A stretch of 64,000 bases of DNA from Sphingomonas sp. LHG3406-1 (GCF_029637485.1 NZ_CP069128.1:124001-188000); one strand, 5' to 3'. Shown: positions 1 through 8,885, counted from the first letter of the stretch. The notes: generated by a model not told the origin, from the sequence alone. Made by a program: numbers and translations.

Positions 1-421
1 GCTGCGCGACGCCATGCTCCAGCCGCCATGGCTCCTGGAGCCGCTCGCCATTTGGAGCGCCTATCGCCGGCTGCAGGGCGACAAGGTGCGGGCCAATCCG
101 GCAAAAACCCTGACCGACATCGTCGCGCTGGTGCGGTTTGCCATCGGCAAGGCGGAGACGCTGGCGCCGCTCTCGTCCGACATGGCCGGCCGCTTCAATC
201 TGTGGCTCGGCCGCGAGCAGCGGGCGGGGCGGCACTACACGCAGGAGCAGCTCGGCTGGCTGGAAGCCATCCGCGACTATCTCGCCGCCAACATCGAGGT
301 GACCACCGCCGACCTCCAGGACCAATTCGAGGGCAGGGGCGGTATCATCGGCGCACGGCGGGCTTTCGGCCAGCGCCTCGAGCCGCTACTCGACGAGCTT
401 CAGGACGCATTGGTGGCGTAA
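1..421 (+). CDS. hsdR: Type I restriction enzyme R subunit, C-terminal end (partial)
   Basis: This is the last ~139 codons of a gene that begins before the window; the frame is open from base 2. The residues resemble the helical C-terminal region of type I restriction subunits, which docks the motor/nuclease subunit onto the methyltransferase core; the helicase and nuclease motifs would lie upstream and cannot be seen. The call rests mainly on context: hsdS begins 11 bases after the stop and hsdM follows, so the three genes look like one operon. The R subunit cleaves unmodified DNA after ATP-driven translocation. Confidence 0.75.
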   Translation, partial: LRDAMLQPPWLLEPLAIWSAYRRLQGDKVRANPAKTLTDIVALVRFAIGKAETLAPLSSDMAGRFNLWLGREQRAGRHYTQEQLGWLEAIRDYLAANIEVTTADLQDQFEGRGGIIGARRAFGQRLEPLLDELQDALVA

Positions 422-432
422 GCGGGGGACGG

Positions 433-1836
433 GTGAAGGCGAAGCGTTTGGCGGCGAGTGGGCCGATTGAAGGTCCGTGGACGCTGCCGGGCGGCTGGCG
501 ATGGGAGCGGCTGGGCGACCTAGTTGAACGTTGTCCCGAAAAGGTCCTTCCCTCTGCTGGCGGCGATCTGCCTTTCGTAGGCATGGACAGCATCCCGTCC
601 GGCGAGATGCGGGTAACCCAGACAGTGCCCTTTGCGAGCCTTCGAAGCGCGGGCAACAAATTCCGGCCTGCTGATGTGCTCTACGGACGCCTAAGACCGT
701 ATCTCAACAAGGTCTGGCGAGCGGATCGGCATGGGGCCTGCTCGGGTGAGTTGTTGGTATTGCGGGCCGGACATGAGCTCGACTCCGATTACTTAGCTTA
801 CGCCCTGCACGCCCACCACTTCGTCCATTATGCCTCCCATGCCGTTACCGGGGACCGACCTCGCCTCGACTTCGCTGTCATGGCCGAATTCCCGCTCCCG
901 GTGCCCCCGCTTGAGGTGCAGCGGCGCATCGTTGCCCGCATCGACGAACTCTTCGCCGAGATCGACGATGGCGAGGCAGCGCTGGCGCGGGCGCGGGAGG
1001 ATCTGACGACTTGGCGCAAGGCGCTGCTGAAGGCCGCTGTCACCGGCGAACTCACCGCCGAGTGGCGACGCACGATCAGCGCAGGGGAGAGCGGTGCACA
1101 GCTAATCGGCCGACTGCTAGAACAGCGAACCCAGCGATGGACAGCCGATCACAGGAATGCGGGCAAGCGTTACGCGCAACCCACTCAGCCTGATCTGTTC
1201 GGAACACCAGCCTTACCGGAAGGCTGGACCTGGGCCAGCATCGAGCAGCTGACCACCGGCGGCATTCGAAACGGCCTCTCCTTGAAAGAGACGGCCAGCC
1301 CCTCGCCGGTAAAGGGACTTCGGCTAGACGCCCTCCAAGGCGACCAGGTGGATTGGTCTCGGTTCCGGTTCCTTCCAATTGAGCTGGAGGACGCCCGACC
1401 GTATCTGCTCCGCCGAGGTGACCTCCTGATCTCTCGCGCTAACGGGTCACAGCATCTTGTCGGGCGATGCACCCTTGTCGATCGGGACACTGACGACACG
1501 ATCTTCCCCGACACGGCGATCAGATATCCCTTGGTTGGCGACGCTCGTTTGCAAGCATGGGCGACGATCGTGTGGTCTGCGCCTCAGACGCGAGCTCGCC
1601 TCTTGAAACGGGCGAAAACCACGGCAGGGATTCTGAAGGTCTCGCAGGCTGACATTGCGAGTGTGCCCTTGCCGATCCCGCCGACATCCGAGATCGACCT
1701 CATCGTCGCGCTAGTCCAAGGGCAACTAGCCGAGGCGGAGGCCGGTGCCGATGATCTTCAGCACCTTGAGCCCACGCCGGCCAAGCTCCGCCAATCCATT
1801 CTGTCCGCCGCCTTCCGTGGAGAACTCACCGCATGA
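433..1836 (+). CDS. hsdS: Type I restriction-modification specificity subunit S
   Basis: The protein has 467 residues and gives the restriction-modification complex its bipartite DNA target. It shows the standard internal duplication: a first target-recognition domain (about residues 15-165), a conserved helical spacer beginning PPLEVQRRIVARIDELFAEI and ending in TGELTAEWR, a second recognition domain (about 250-410), and a second helical spacer ending SILSAAFRGELTA. The GTG at 433 is chosen because it follows a GGGGGAC ribosome-binding stretch just after the hsdR stop; the same frame is open further upstream, but there it runs through hsdR in another frame. The TGA stop overlaps the hsdM ATG (ATGA), so the two are translationally coupled. 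Both recognition domains look complete. Confidence 0.9.
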   Translation: MKAKRLAASGPIEGPWTLPGGWRWERLGDLVERCPEKVLPSAGGDLPFVGMDSIPSGEMRVTQTVPFASLRSAGNKFRPADVLYGRLRPYLNKVWRADRHGACSGELLVLRAGHELDSDYLAYALHAHHFVHYASHAVTGDRPRLDFAVMAEFPLPVPPLEVQRRIVARIDELFAEIDDGEAALARAREDLTTWRKALLKAAVTGELTAEWRRTISAGESGAQLIGRLLEQRTQRWTADHRNAGKRYAQPTQPDLFGTPALPEGWTWASIEQLTTGGIRNGLSLKETASPSPVKGLRLDALQGDQVDWSRFRFLPIELEDARPYLLRRGDLLISRANGSQHLVGRCTLVDRDTDDTIFPDTAIRYPLVGDARLQAWATIVWSAPQTRARLLKRAKTTAGILKVSQADIASVPLPIPPTSEIDLIVALVQGQLAEAEAGADDLQHLEPTPAKLRQSILSAAFRGELTA

Positions 1837-3281
1837 ACGAGCAGGCGCTCGTCGCCAAGGTTTGGAACTACGCCCATGTCCTCCGGGACGATGGCGTGTC
1901 CTATGGCGATTACCTCGGGCAGATCAGCTTCCTGCTTTTCCTGAAGATGGACAAGGAGCGGACCGAGGCTTTGGGCGAGGCCTCGGCCTTGCCGGCCGAC
2001 GCCAACTGGGACGCGCTCGCTGGCAAGGCGGGCGAGGAGCTGGAACGGACCTACCGCCGCATTCTCGAAACCCTGTCCCGGCGCACGGACATCGTCGGCA
2101 CTCTGTTTCTGAAGGCCGAGAACAAGATCGGCGACCCGGCCAAGCTGCAGCGGCTGGTGACGCTGATCGGGGCCGAGACCTGGATGGGCCTCAACGTCGA
2201 CGTGAAGGGCACCATCTACGAGGGCCTGCTTGAGCGGAACGCCGGCGAGGTGAAGTCCGGCGCCGGCCAGTATTTTACTCCGCGGCCGCTGATCGAGGTT
2301 ATCACCCAGCTGGTGGACCCAGAGCCCGAGCACACGGTGCATGATCCGGCGGTAGGAACCGGCGGCTTCCTGCTCGCGGCTTACGAGCACATGAAGGCCA
2401 AGCCTGCGGCACGAGACCGGAAGGTCGCCAAGGCTCTCCGCGAGGAGAAACTTTCGGGCACCGATATTGTCGCCGAAGTCGTCCGCCTCTGTGCCATGAA
2501 CCTCTACCTGCACGGTATCGGCGGCGCGGTCTCGCCAGTGCGTCAGGCGGATGCGCTGCTGGACCGGGGCGACCAGTCTTTCGACGTCATCTTGACCAAC
2601 CCGCCGTTCGGCAAGCGCCAGTCCTTCCGCATCGTCCGCGAGGATGGTGGGATCGACAGCGAGCGGCAGGACTATGTCCGTGACGACTTCACCGTCACCA
2701 CGGGCAACAAGCAGCTGAATTTTCTACAGCACATTATGTCGATCCTGAAGGTCGGCGGCAGCGCGGCCGTGGTCATGCCGGACAACGTTCTGTTCGAGGG
2801 CGGCGCTGGCGAGGCCCTTCGCAAGCGGCTGCTGGAGGAGTTTGACTTCCACACCCTGCTGCGGCTGCCGACCGGCATCTTCTACAGCCAGGGCGTGAAG
2901 GCCAACGTCCTGTTCTTTGATCGGGTGGCGCCCGGCAGCGGGATCGGCACCCGCGAGCTATGGGTCTACGACCTGCGCACAAACCAGCGCTTCACCCTGC
3001 GCGAGCGGCCGCTGAAGCGGTCGGATCTGGACGAATTCGTCGCCTGCTATGGCGACAAGCGGAAGCGGCTCGAGCGTCAGGAGACCGATCGCTTCCGCCG
3101 GTTCGAATACGAAGAGCTGGCGAAGCGGGACAAGCTGAACCTCGATATCTTCTGGCTAAAGGACGCCAGCGCCACCGACCCGGACAGCCTCCCACCGCCG
3201 GCTGAGCTGGCGGCGGAGATTGTCGACAGCCTTGAGACCGCGCTGCAGATGTTTCGGTCGGTGGCGGGGAAGTTGGCCTAA
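1833..3281 (+). CDS. hsdM: Type I restriction-modification N6-adenine methyltransferase subunit M
   Basis: The 482-residue modification subunit transfers a methyl group from S-adenosylmethionine to adenine at sites chosen by HsdS, and protects host DNA. The helical N-terminal domain includes FLLFLKMDKER. The SAM-binding motif I is DPAVGTGGFL near residue 171, and the catalytic motif IV is NPPFG at residue 256, typical of gamma-class adenine methylases. Length is normal for the family. The start overlaps the end of hsdS. It is the last gene of the operon and faces the opposite-strand gene that ends 12 bases downstream. Confidence 0.93.
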   Translation: MNEQALVAKVWNYAHVLRDDGVSYGDYLGQISFLLFLKMDKERTEALGEASALPADANWDALAGKAGEELERTYRRILETLSRRTDIVGTLFLKAENKIGDPAKLQRLVTLIGAETWMGLNVDVKGTIYEGLLERNAGEVKSGAGQYFTPRPLIEVITQLVDPEPEHTVHDPAVGTGGFLLAAYEHMKAKPAARDRKVAKALREEKLSGTDIVAEVVRLCAMNLYLHGIGGAVSPVRQADALLDRGDQSFDVILTNPPFGKRQSFRIVREDGGIDSERQDYVRDDFTVTTGNKQLNFLQHIMSILKVGGSAAVVMPDNVLFEGGAGEALRKRLLEEFDFHTLLRLPTGIFYSQGVKANVLFFDRVAPGSGIGTRELWVYDLRTNQRFTLRERPLKRSDLDEFVACYGDKRKRLERQETDRFRRFEYEELAKRDKLNLDIFWLKDASATDPDSLPPPAELAAEIVDSLETALQMFRSVAGKLA

Positions 3282-3293
3282 GGTCCTAACGAT

Positions 3294-4595
3294 TCAGCTG
3301 TAACAAGGTCTCCAGCCACGGACCCAGGGTGTTTGAAGATGAGGCCAGATCTGTCGAGAATTATCGTCGGAGGCAGTGCCGCGAACGATCATCAATGAGC
3401 CCCTAAGTCCGTCATGGTTTGCTGGATCAGGGCCATGAATACCCTGGAAATAACCGCTCGGGCCGAGGCTCTCAATTTCAGCCGGATGGTGTCGGCCAAC
3501 CAACAGATAGAGCCAGAACCTCGTGAGATGCTCCTGCGGAACTTCTCCCAGTCCGACCTTGGTTGTAAAGTGCCGGATGGCCTTCAGCGCCAGCTCCACT
3601 GAACCCTTTCCTGTCTCGCTGAGGTCCTGAAGTCGATCGACCTCGGCAGGCGTCATGCATGCTTCCACCCCAAGATGCCGAAGCTTTTTGTATGGTGGTA
3701 GCCACTCTGGCTTCGGTCTTGAGAAGATGCTGCCCTCACCTGGTCGCTGGAGAAGGACGTAGGGCCCGCGCGGAACTTCGATGCGATACCAATCCATTGT
3801 TGTTGCTGTTACGCCATCGGTGGAACGACTTTCGCGTTCCCACATCGGCAGATGTTCGACGCCCGGTGCCGCAAGGCTAATGACTCCCCCCATCGTGCTA
3901 TTGAATTCGTCTGGCGCCATTAGCACTTCGTCAGCGAGGAAAGCTTTCAGCTCCGCTCGGGACGGCGCCTTGAGAGCAGGTGGCTCAACCACGAGGGGTG
4001 TGGACACGTCGATGAGGAAAGCGGACTGGATGGGGCGAGAGAGTTTCCCTTCGGCCAGACAGCGTTCTGCATAGATCGGGTCAAGGAGGCGCCAAGGATT
4101 GTCGGCCATCTCGCGGCGCGGGTCCTTGGCATGCCACCTCAAAAGGTCGGCATGGATCTCCAATTGGGACCGCGACTGTTGATCCCAATGCCACTTACTC
4201 GCTCCAAACTCGTGAAGGATCTCAATCGCGCGGAGAGTTTCAGGGAACACTCCGGTGACGTCCTTTTCTGCCTTGGCTGTCCTCGATGCGCATCTCGCCT
4301 CCTCGATGCGACTTGCGAAAATCTTGGCTTGTTGAATGGCAAGAAGGCCGGTCATGGCTTCCGCAATTAGAGGGCCATACTTTTTCTCCAATTTTGCGAC
4401 CGCCTTATTGGCGGCTCTTTCAGCGGTGAGGAGCGGCGTCGAACTGTCCAATGGATGAAGCTGCCGATTGACGGCCGTCGCCCGAGTCTCTTCATCCACC
4501 GTATCAGCGCTGGCCGCTTGCATCATCAACTCGACAGCTTTCAATTGTGATTTGAATTCCGCGAAAGCGTTCTCGACCACATCAAAGGCATCCAT
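3294..4595 (-). CDS. Unrecognised 433-residue protein beside a type I RM locus
   Basis: I do not recognise this protein. It is soluble-looking, with no signal peptide and no membrane segment. The N-terminal ~140 residues are alanine-rich and charged and probably helical or coiled (AERAANKAVAKLEKKYGP; AKIFASRIEEA). The middle and C-terminal parts are mixed and rich in Trp, Pro and His, with no nuclease, ATPase or methyltransferase motif I can name. The ATG at 4595 is chosen because an AGGAG sits seven bases before it; a TTG further upstream lies across that binding site. Codon use is less GC-biased than in neighbouring core genes. It converges on hsdM and lies in the same island, so a role in defence or island upkeep is possible but only a guess. 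Confidence 0.7.
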   Translation of the reverse strand: MDAFDVVENAFAEFKSQLKAVELMMQAASADTVDEETRATAVNRQLHPLDSSTPLLTAERAANKAVAKLEKKYGPLIAEAMTGLLAIQQAKIFASRIEEARCASRTAKAEKDVTGVFPETLRAIEILHEFGASKWHWDQQSRSQLEIHADLLRWHAKDPRREMADNPWRLLDPIYAERCLAEGKLSRPIQSAFLIDVSTPLVVEPPALKAPSRAELKAFLADEVLMAPDEFNSTMGGVISLAAPGVEHLPMWERESRSTDGVTATTMDWYRIEVPRGPYVLLQRPGEGSIFSRPKPEWLPPYKKLRHLGVEACMTPAEVDRLQDLSETGKGSVELALKAIRHFTTKVGLGEVPQEHLTRFWLYLLVGRHHPAEIESLGPSGYFQGIHGPDPANHDGLRGSLMIVRGTASDDNSRQIWPHLQTPWVRGWRPCYS

Positions 4596-4707
4596 CTCGA
4601 ACTCTCCTGGCAAAACTTCCCAGTGTATAGGATGAGATGTTCGCTGCCCGGTAGGGCGATCTGCTGCGCGAGGATCGGCGCCAGAGAAAGTACTGGATAG
4701 CTAATCT

Positions 4708-4900
4708 TCACCCGGGCGGATCTGGTCGGGTGAGGCGCAATACCGCAGAAACAACGCAGGGCGATTGTTTCTGCTTGCGGATTTCCGTTCGGAAATCAGA
4801 GCCCGCTGGAGCGGGGGTTCCGCGGAATGAAATTCCCCGGGCGGTCCATTGTCATGGCCCGTGGCGGGCTTCGCCCTTTCGCTCCTGCCTGTCGGCAGGA
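4708..4900. repeat. Hairpin-dense non-coding stretch
   Basis: I find no gene between 4596 and 4919. Instead there is a run of perfect inverted repeats: TCACCCG at 4708/4727; GCAGAAACAA at 4745 with its complement at 4765 (10 bp, 10-base loop); GATTTCCG-TT-CGGAAATC at 4780-4797; CCCGCT-GG-AGCGGG at 4802-4815; TTCCGCGGAA at 4818-4827; GGGC-TTC-GCCC at 4866-4876; and TCCTGCC-TGTC-GGCAGGA at 4883-4900. The stretch begins 20 bases beyond the stop of the recombinase remnant. Possible roles are recombinase arm or attachment sites, a single-strand origin or transfer relic, a structured RNA, or a terminator cluster. The hairpins are certain; the role is not. Confidence 0.6.
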
Positions 4901-4919
4901 CGCGGTTTGTTGCTCTCAT

Positions 4920-5708
4920 TCAGTCCTGACGTCCTGATTGAGCCTGGTAGGTGAACCGACGTGTGTCCTGCTCGAGATAGATGCCGCCTGCTGGCAGGTG
5001 CTTCTCGGCTACCGAGGTAGCAAGCAAAGGAGCGCCGTCGCGAACGGTGGCAATCAGTGTCTCATCCAGAAGAGCACCAAAGAGGTCGTCGCGTGAGCTT
5101 ATTCTCGGGTCGGCGGCTAGCTGAGCACGGTCGTGAGCGGCCGCGCGGCCACGAAGGCGCTGGATGAGAGCCTGCTCCAGGGTTCCGGCATTCATCGGCA
5201 CACCAACCCGCTGAAGTGCCGAGGGACATTCTTCCTCGACCTCGCGCCGCATCATCTCAACCAGCTTGTAGGCCTCAACCGCGGCCTCAAGTCGCCGCGG
5301 GTCCGTCCCCTCGGGCGCGGTGAAGCCGGTCTCCTGCACCTCACGAAGCTCCTCAGTCGACCGATGCGCCTGCCAGTAGACGCCCGCCCAGAAACGGCTT
5401 GCGGGCACCAGGGCGGCTCGGTCGACGTCACGCTGCTGGTAGGGCTCGATCGCACGAACCAGCTCGCGCTCGAGCGCATCCTGGAAGATCAGCCGCGCTT
5501 CGCTGGCGGTCAGATCCGTTCGGCCCTTATATACTAGCACCAACCCCTCCCATGCGACGGACAGCTGCGCCGCCCGTCGCCGGGCGGTCAGCGGGTCCGA
5601 GGTCCCCAGACTGATGGTTATAGGTTGAGATTGCCGAAACGGCACAGGCAGTCGGCGGCGGTAGGAGTAACGGGCGCCGCGGCGGCGCAGGTAGGAGGCA
5701 TGGGACAT
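4920..5708 (-). pseudogene. Truncated tyrosine recombinase (phage/island integrase remnant)
   Basis: The 262-residue product begins MSHASYLRRRGARYSYRRR and continues with an alpha-helical segment, the start typical of the DUF6538 / N-terminal core-binding region of phage-type tyrosine integrases. Those enzymes usually exceed 450 residues and carry an R...HxxR...Y catalytic domain at the C-terminus. Here the frame stops with no such motif, so the catalytic half is missing and the protein should be unable to recombine DNA. Start is the ATG at 5708, placed where family members begin. It lies 170 bases from a tRNA-Gly gene, the usual arrangement for an island integrase. A role as a DNA-binding fragment cannot be excluded. 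Confidence 0.65.
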
Positions 5709-5877
5709 GGGTCGGCCTTTCGGCTGCCGTCCCGATGATCCATGCTGCGGCGGACGAATGGCGCCGGCCCGAGTCAAACTGCCACTTTGATGCGACAGTC
5801 TGGTGCTACAGTCCGGCACCCCGCGGGGGTGCACCGGGACGCAGCAAAGGCGGATTTCTGCTGATCTTGGCCGAAAG

Positions 5878-5951
5878 TGGAGCGGGTAGCGGGAATCGAA
5901 CCCGCGCGTTCAGCTTGGGAAGCTGACAGGCTACCATTACATCATACCCGC
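5878..5951 (-). tRNA. tRNA-Gly (anticodon CCC)
   Basis: Read on the minus strand, the gene folds as a cloverleaf: acceptor GCGGGTA paired with TACCCGC, anticodon stem TCAGC/GCTGA around loop TTCCCAA (anticodon CCC, decoding GGG), and T-arm GCGGG-TTCGATT-CCCGC. The D stem has one apparent mismatch. The terminal CCA is encoded (5878-5880). The 3' end faces the integrase remnant, consistent with the tRNA being an island insertion site. Confidence 0.93.
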
Positions 5952-6000
5952 GTCGCGGTGCGGGAGGGCGATTGCCACAGGGCCGCCACCCCATCAAGCC

Positions 6001-6042
6001 AGAAAGAAGAAAGGCGCCGCTCCGCGGATGCGGAGCGACGCC
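6001..6042 (-). terminator. Rho-independent terminator after the TonB receptor gene
   Basis: On the minus strand a 13-base GC-rich stem with one mismatch (core GCGGAGCG/CGCTCCGC) and a 4-base loop is followed by a T-rich run (TTTCTTCTTTCT). It starts 25 bases past the receptor stop and would end that transcript before the tRNA gene. Confidence 0.8.
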
Positions 6043-6066
6043 CTTCGTCTGGCCCGAAGCCTGCGC

Positions 6067-8685
6067 TTAGAAGCCGATGCTCAGCGTGGCCGAGAAGGTC
6101 CGCGGCGCACCGATCTGGACGAACGGCGGGTTGCCGTAGACACCCGAGGTGGCGTTGACCGTCTGGCTGAGGTTGCCGCCGAACCCACCGACGTAGGTCT
6201 CGTCGAACAGGTTGTAGATGTTCAGCTGGACATAGGTCTTCGGCCCGATGAACTTGCCCATGTCGATGCGGGCGTCCGCATTGACGAGCCAGTATGCGGG
6301 AGCCTTGGCACCGTAGATCTGCGTCACGCCCGAAGGAACGTCCACGTCGCCGCTGAAGATCGGTAGGTTGTTGTCATAGACGTAGCGCGGTCCGGTGCGC
6401 TTGGCGGTGACGCCGAGCTGCACGATGCCGAGCTGACCGACCGCCGACGCGCCATAAGTGTAGGTCGGCGTGCCGGCCTCGCGCTTGCCGGCCGTGAACG
6501 CGCAATTGCGCAGCAGGGTGGCGTTGGTGGTGCCGGTCGGCGGGCTGCCGCAGTCGAAGGTCGAACCGCCGCCGAGCTGCAGATCGTCCTGGATCTCCGA
6601 CTTGTTCCACGACCCGAAGGTGTAGAGCGTCAGCTGCGAGATGGGCGAGAAGGCGACGGAGCCGTCGATGCCCCACTTGTTCACGCGGCCGAGGTTCCGG
6701 TAGACCGTCGCGTTCAGTTCCGGATCATAGGCCGAGGCCAGGCGATCCGTGAAGCGCGTATACCACACGCCGAGCTGCGCCTGCACCTGCCGGCTGCGAT
6801 AGCGAACACCGGCATCGAAGGTGTCGGTCAGCTCGGGCCGCGGCTTGGCGCCATCCGTCCCCACCGGGAAGAAGAAGGCGTTGTAGAGGTTGTCCGTGCC
6901 CGGAACCGAGATGCCCTTGGCGTAGCTGACGAACGTGCTGAGACGCGGCGTCAGGTCATACAGCAGGCCGACGTTCGGGAGGACCTTGCTGTACTTGAGG
7001 ACGCGGCGCTGGGCCGGCTGCCAGTTCGGGTTCAACGTGGCGGCGGTGGTGAGGGTCGCCGCGCTCGAGCATTCGACGAAACCGCTGGCCGAGCTGGTCA
7101 GGCAGTTCTGCTGGAGGTCGCGCTCGAAGAAGGGAGCACGGACGCCGGCATTGACCGTCAGCTGCCCGAATTCGCCACGATACTCACCCGCGATCTGGTT
7201 GAGCGTGGCATAGGACTGGCGATCGCGCTTCTGGAGCACGAGGCCGCCCGCGCCCGCCACCGGATCGTTGACCGGGAACACGTCATTCGGCTCGCCGTCC
7301 ACGCCCACGAAGCCGACTTCGCCGGTCTGGCGGTGGTTGGCACGGTCGTAGGTGTAGCTGAGGCGGAGCGTATGCGCTTGGTTGATGTCCCAGCGCAGGC
7401 CCGAGATCACGCCATAGCGACGCGTGCGGGTCTGGCTCGGGGCGACCACGGTGACCTGGTCGAGCAGATCGCCGTCACCGTTGAGGTCGCGGCCGAAGAA
7501 GGGGTTGCCGCCGAAGTAGCCGAACGCGCAGGTCACGGTCGCGCTGTTTGCCGCAGTCGAGCAGTTCGCACGCGACGGCTCGGTGCCGCCAGCGGTAGCC
7601 GGATTGAGGTCGTAGCCGAACTCGCGCGCAGTGGCGGTGCCGCCGCCGTTGGCCTTCACATACTGGAAGCTCGGGTCGACGGTGAGGGTCAGGCTCTCGG
7701 TCAGCGTGAAGCGCGAAGCGCCGCGGATGTTGCCCGTGTTCGACGGATTGTAACGGCGGTCGAATTCGGTGCCGCAGCTGTTGGTGGTGTCAGCCACGCC
7801 GGCCTGCGGGGTGTCGGTCGTGCACGGGAAGTTGATGTTGTATTGACGGTCGTCACTGCCCGCCGGGAAGCGGTTGGGAACGACGCGGCCGGCATCTTCA
7901 CGCAGCTGGACCGAACCGAAGAAGTTGTTGCGGTTCTCGTTGTAGTGGCCCGAGATGCTGACGAAATCGCCGTTGTTGCCGATCGGCTGGTAGATGCGGG
8001 CGTTGTACTGCTGCTTGTCGACGCGGCCGTAGTTGTTGAACGGATTGTCGTTCTTGGCGGTCGACGCCGAGATGAAGGCGCGGGTTCCGAACGGCCCGAT
8101 CTCGCCGGTGTCGACGACGCCGAAGAAGCGACGGAAGCTGTATTCGCCGACCGAAGCCACGCCCTGCGCGCTGAAGGTGCGGCTGGGCAGGCGGGTGCGA
8201 TAGTTGACGGTGCCGCCGACGGCCGAAGCGGTCGGCGAGTCGACGTCGGTGGTGCCGAGGTTGACGTTGACCTGCTCGATCAGCTCGGGGTCGAGCTGCT
8301 GGTTCGAGTAGATGGCATAGTTGCCGCTGTCGTTGAGCGGGATGCCGTCGAAGGTCAGGCTGATGCGGCTGGAGTCGAAGCCGCGGATGTTGAGCGTTCC
8401 GCCCGACGAACCGTAGGCGTCGTTGTTCTGGAAGCTGACGCCCGGCACCAGATTGATGGTGTCGAGGATGGTCTGGCCCGGATTGGAGCGGCTGATCGCT
8501 TCTTGGGTGAGCGCAACCTTCGGCTTGCTGGTATCGGGGGTCTGGACGCCGCCCACTTCCTGGGTGCGCGTGCCGGTGACGATGATGGCTTCTTCTTCGA
8601 AGTCGACCGAACCGGTCGACTGGGCAAAGGCTGTCGTCGGCGCAAAGATGGCAGCCGAGGTGCAGAGCAGGAATAGCTTCTTCAC
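6067..8685 (-). CDS. TonB-dependent outer-membrane receptor
   Basis: The 872-residue protein should take up a ligand (siderophore, sugar polymer, vitamin or other large solute) across the outer membrane using TonB energy. A 21-residue signal peptide ends at TAFAQ. A plug domain follows (about residues 50-170, with LNIRGFDSSRISLTFDGIPL), then a long beta-barrel ending in an aromatic residue (ATLSIGF), as expected for BAM assembly. Start is a GTG at 8685 preceded by GGGGA. No partner transport genes are adjacent, so the substrate cannot be read from context. The upstream 200 bases contain a TGTTGC-GAT-GCAACA palindrome that could be an operator. Confidence 0.93.
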   Translation of the reverse strand: MKKLFLLCTSAAIFAPTTAFAQSTGSVDFEEEAIIVTGTRTQEVGGVQTPDTSKPKVALTQEAISRSNPGQTILDTINLVPGVSFQNNDAYGSSGGTLNIRGFDSSRISLTFDGIPLNDSGNYAIYSNQQLDPELIEQVNVNLGTTDVDSPTASAVGGTVNYRTRLPSRTFSAQGVASVGEYSFRRFFGVVDTGEIGPFGTRAFISASTAKNDNPFNNYGRVDKQQYNARIYQPIGNNGDFVSISGHYNENRNNFFGSVQLREDAGRVVPNRFPAGSDDRQYNINFPCTTDTPQAGVADTTNSCGTEFDRRYNPSNTGNIRGASRFTLTESLTLTVDPSFQYVKANGGGTATAREFGYDLNPATAGGTEPSRANCSTAANSATVTCAFGYFGGNPFFGRDLNGDGDLLDQVTVVAPSQTRTRRYGVISGLRWDINQAHTLRLSYTYDRANHRQTGEVGFVGVDGEPNDVFPVNDPVAGAGGLVLQKRDRQSYATLNQIAGEYRGEFGQLTVNAGVRAPFFERDLQQNCLTSSASGFVECSSAATLTTAATLNPNWQPAQRRVLKYSKVLPNVGLLYDLTPRLSTFVSYAKGISVPGTDNLYNAFFFPVGTDGAKPRPELTDTFDAGVRYRSRQVQAQLGVWYTRFTDRLASAYDPELNATVYRNLGRVNKWGIDGSVAFSPISQLTLYTFGSWNKSEIQDDLQLGGGSTFDCGSPPTGTTNATLLRNCAFTAGKREAGTPTYTYGASAVGQLGIVQLGVTAKRTGPRYVYDNNLPIFSGDVDVPSGVTQIYGAKAPAYWLVNADARIDMGKFIGPKTYVQLNIYNLFDETYVGGFGGNLSQTVNATSGVYGNPPFVQIGAPRTFSATLSIGF

Positions 8686-8812
8686 GTGGGTGTCCCCGAT
8701 GATGGTGTGAGTGACTGACGCGTGTTCGTGCAGTTCACCGGGGCCGCTAGGGCGAGATTAAGACAGGAAAGTGACGCCCGATCCCGGACATCACCTTTCG
8801 CTCAAGCTCTGT

Positions 8813-8827
8813 TGTTGCGATGCAACA
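8813..8827. promoter_or_regulatory. Palindrome upstream of the TonB receptor gene (possible operator)
   Basis: TGTTGC-GAT-GCAACA is a perfect 6-bp inverted repeat with a 3-base centre, 128 bases before the receptor start. It has no T-run, so a regulator-binding site is more likely than a terminator. The regulator is unknown. Confidence 0.3.
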
Positions 8828-8885
8828 TGTGCCGGTCGCCACCCCCGCGACTCGGGCGGCCTCACAGCAGTTTAACGTGTCATTT

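Noticed and set aside
4808..4817. TGGAGCGGG shared with the 3' end of the tRNA-Gly gene (possible attachment site)
   Set aside because: Only nine bases match, with no further identity, so it is too short for a convincing direct repeat.
5735..5926. Short frame ending in SGNRTRAFSLGS
   Set aside because: It reads through the tRNA-Gly gene antisense; this kind of peptide is a common false gene call over tRNAs.
7333..8676. 447-codon open frame on the plus strand
   Set aside because: It is antisense to the TonB receptor, whose signal peptide and barrel signature are clear.
8720..8740. GTTC-N5-GTTC resembling a LexA box
   Set aside because: The alphaproteobacterial LexA site needs seven bases between half-sites, and this has five.
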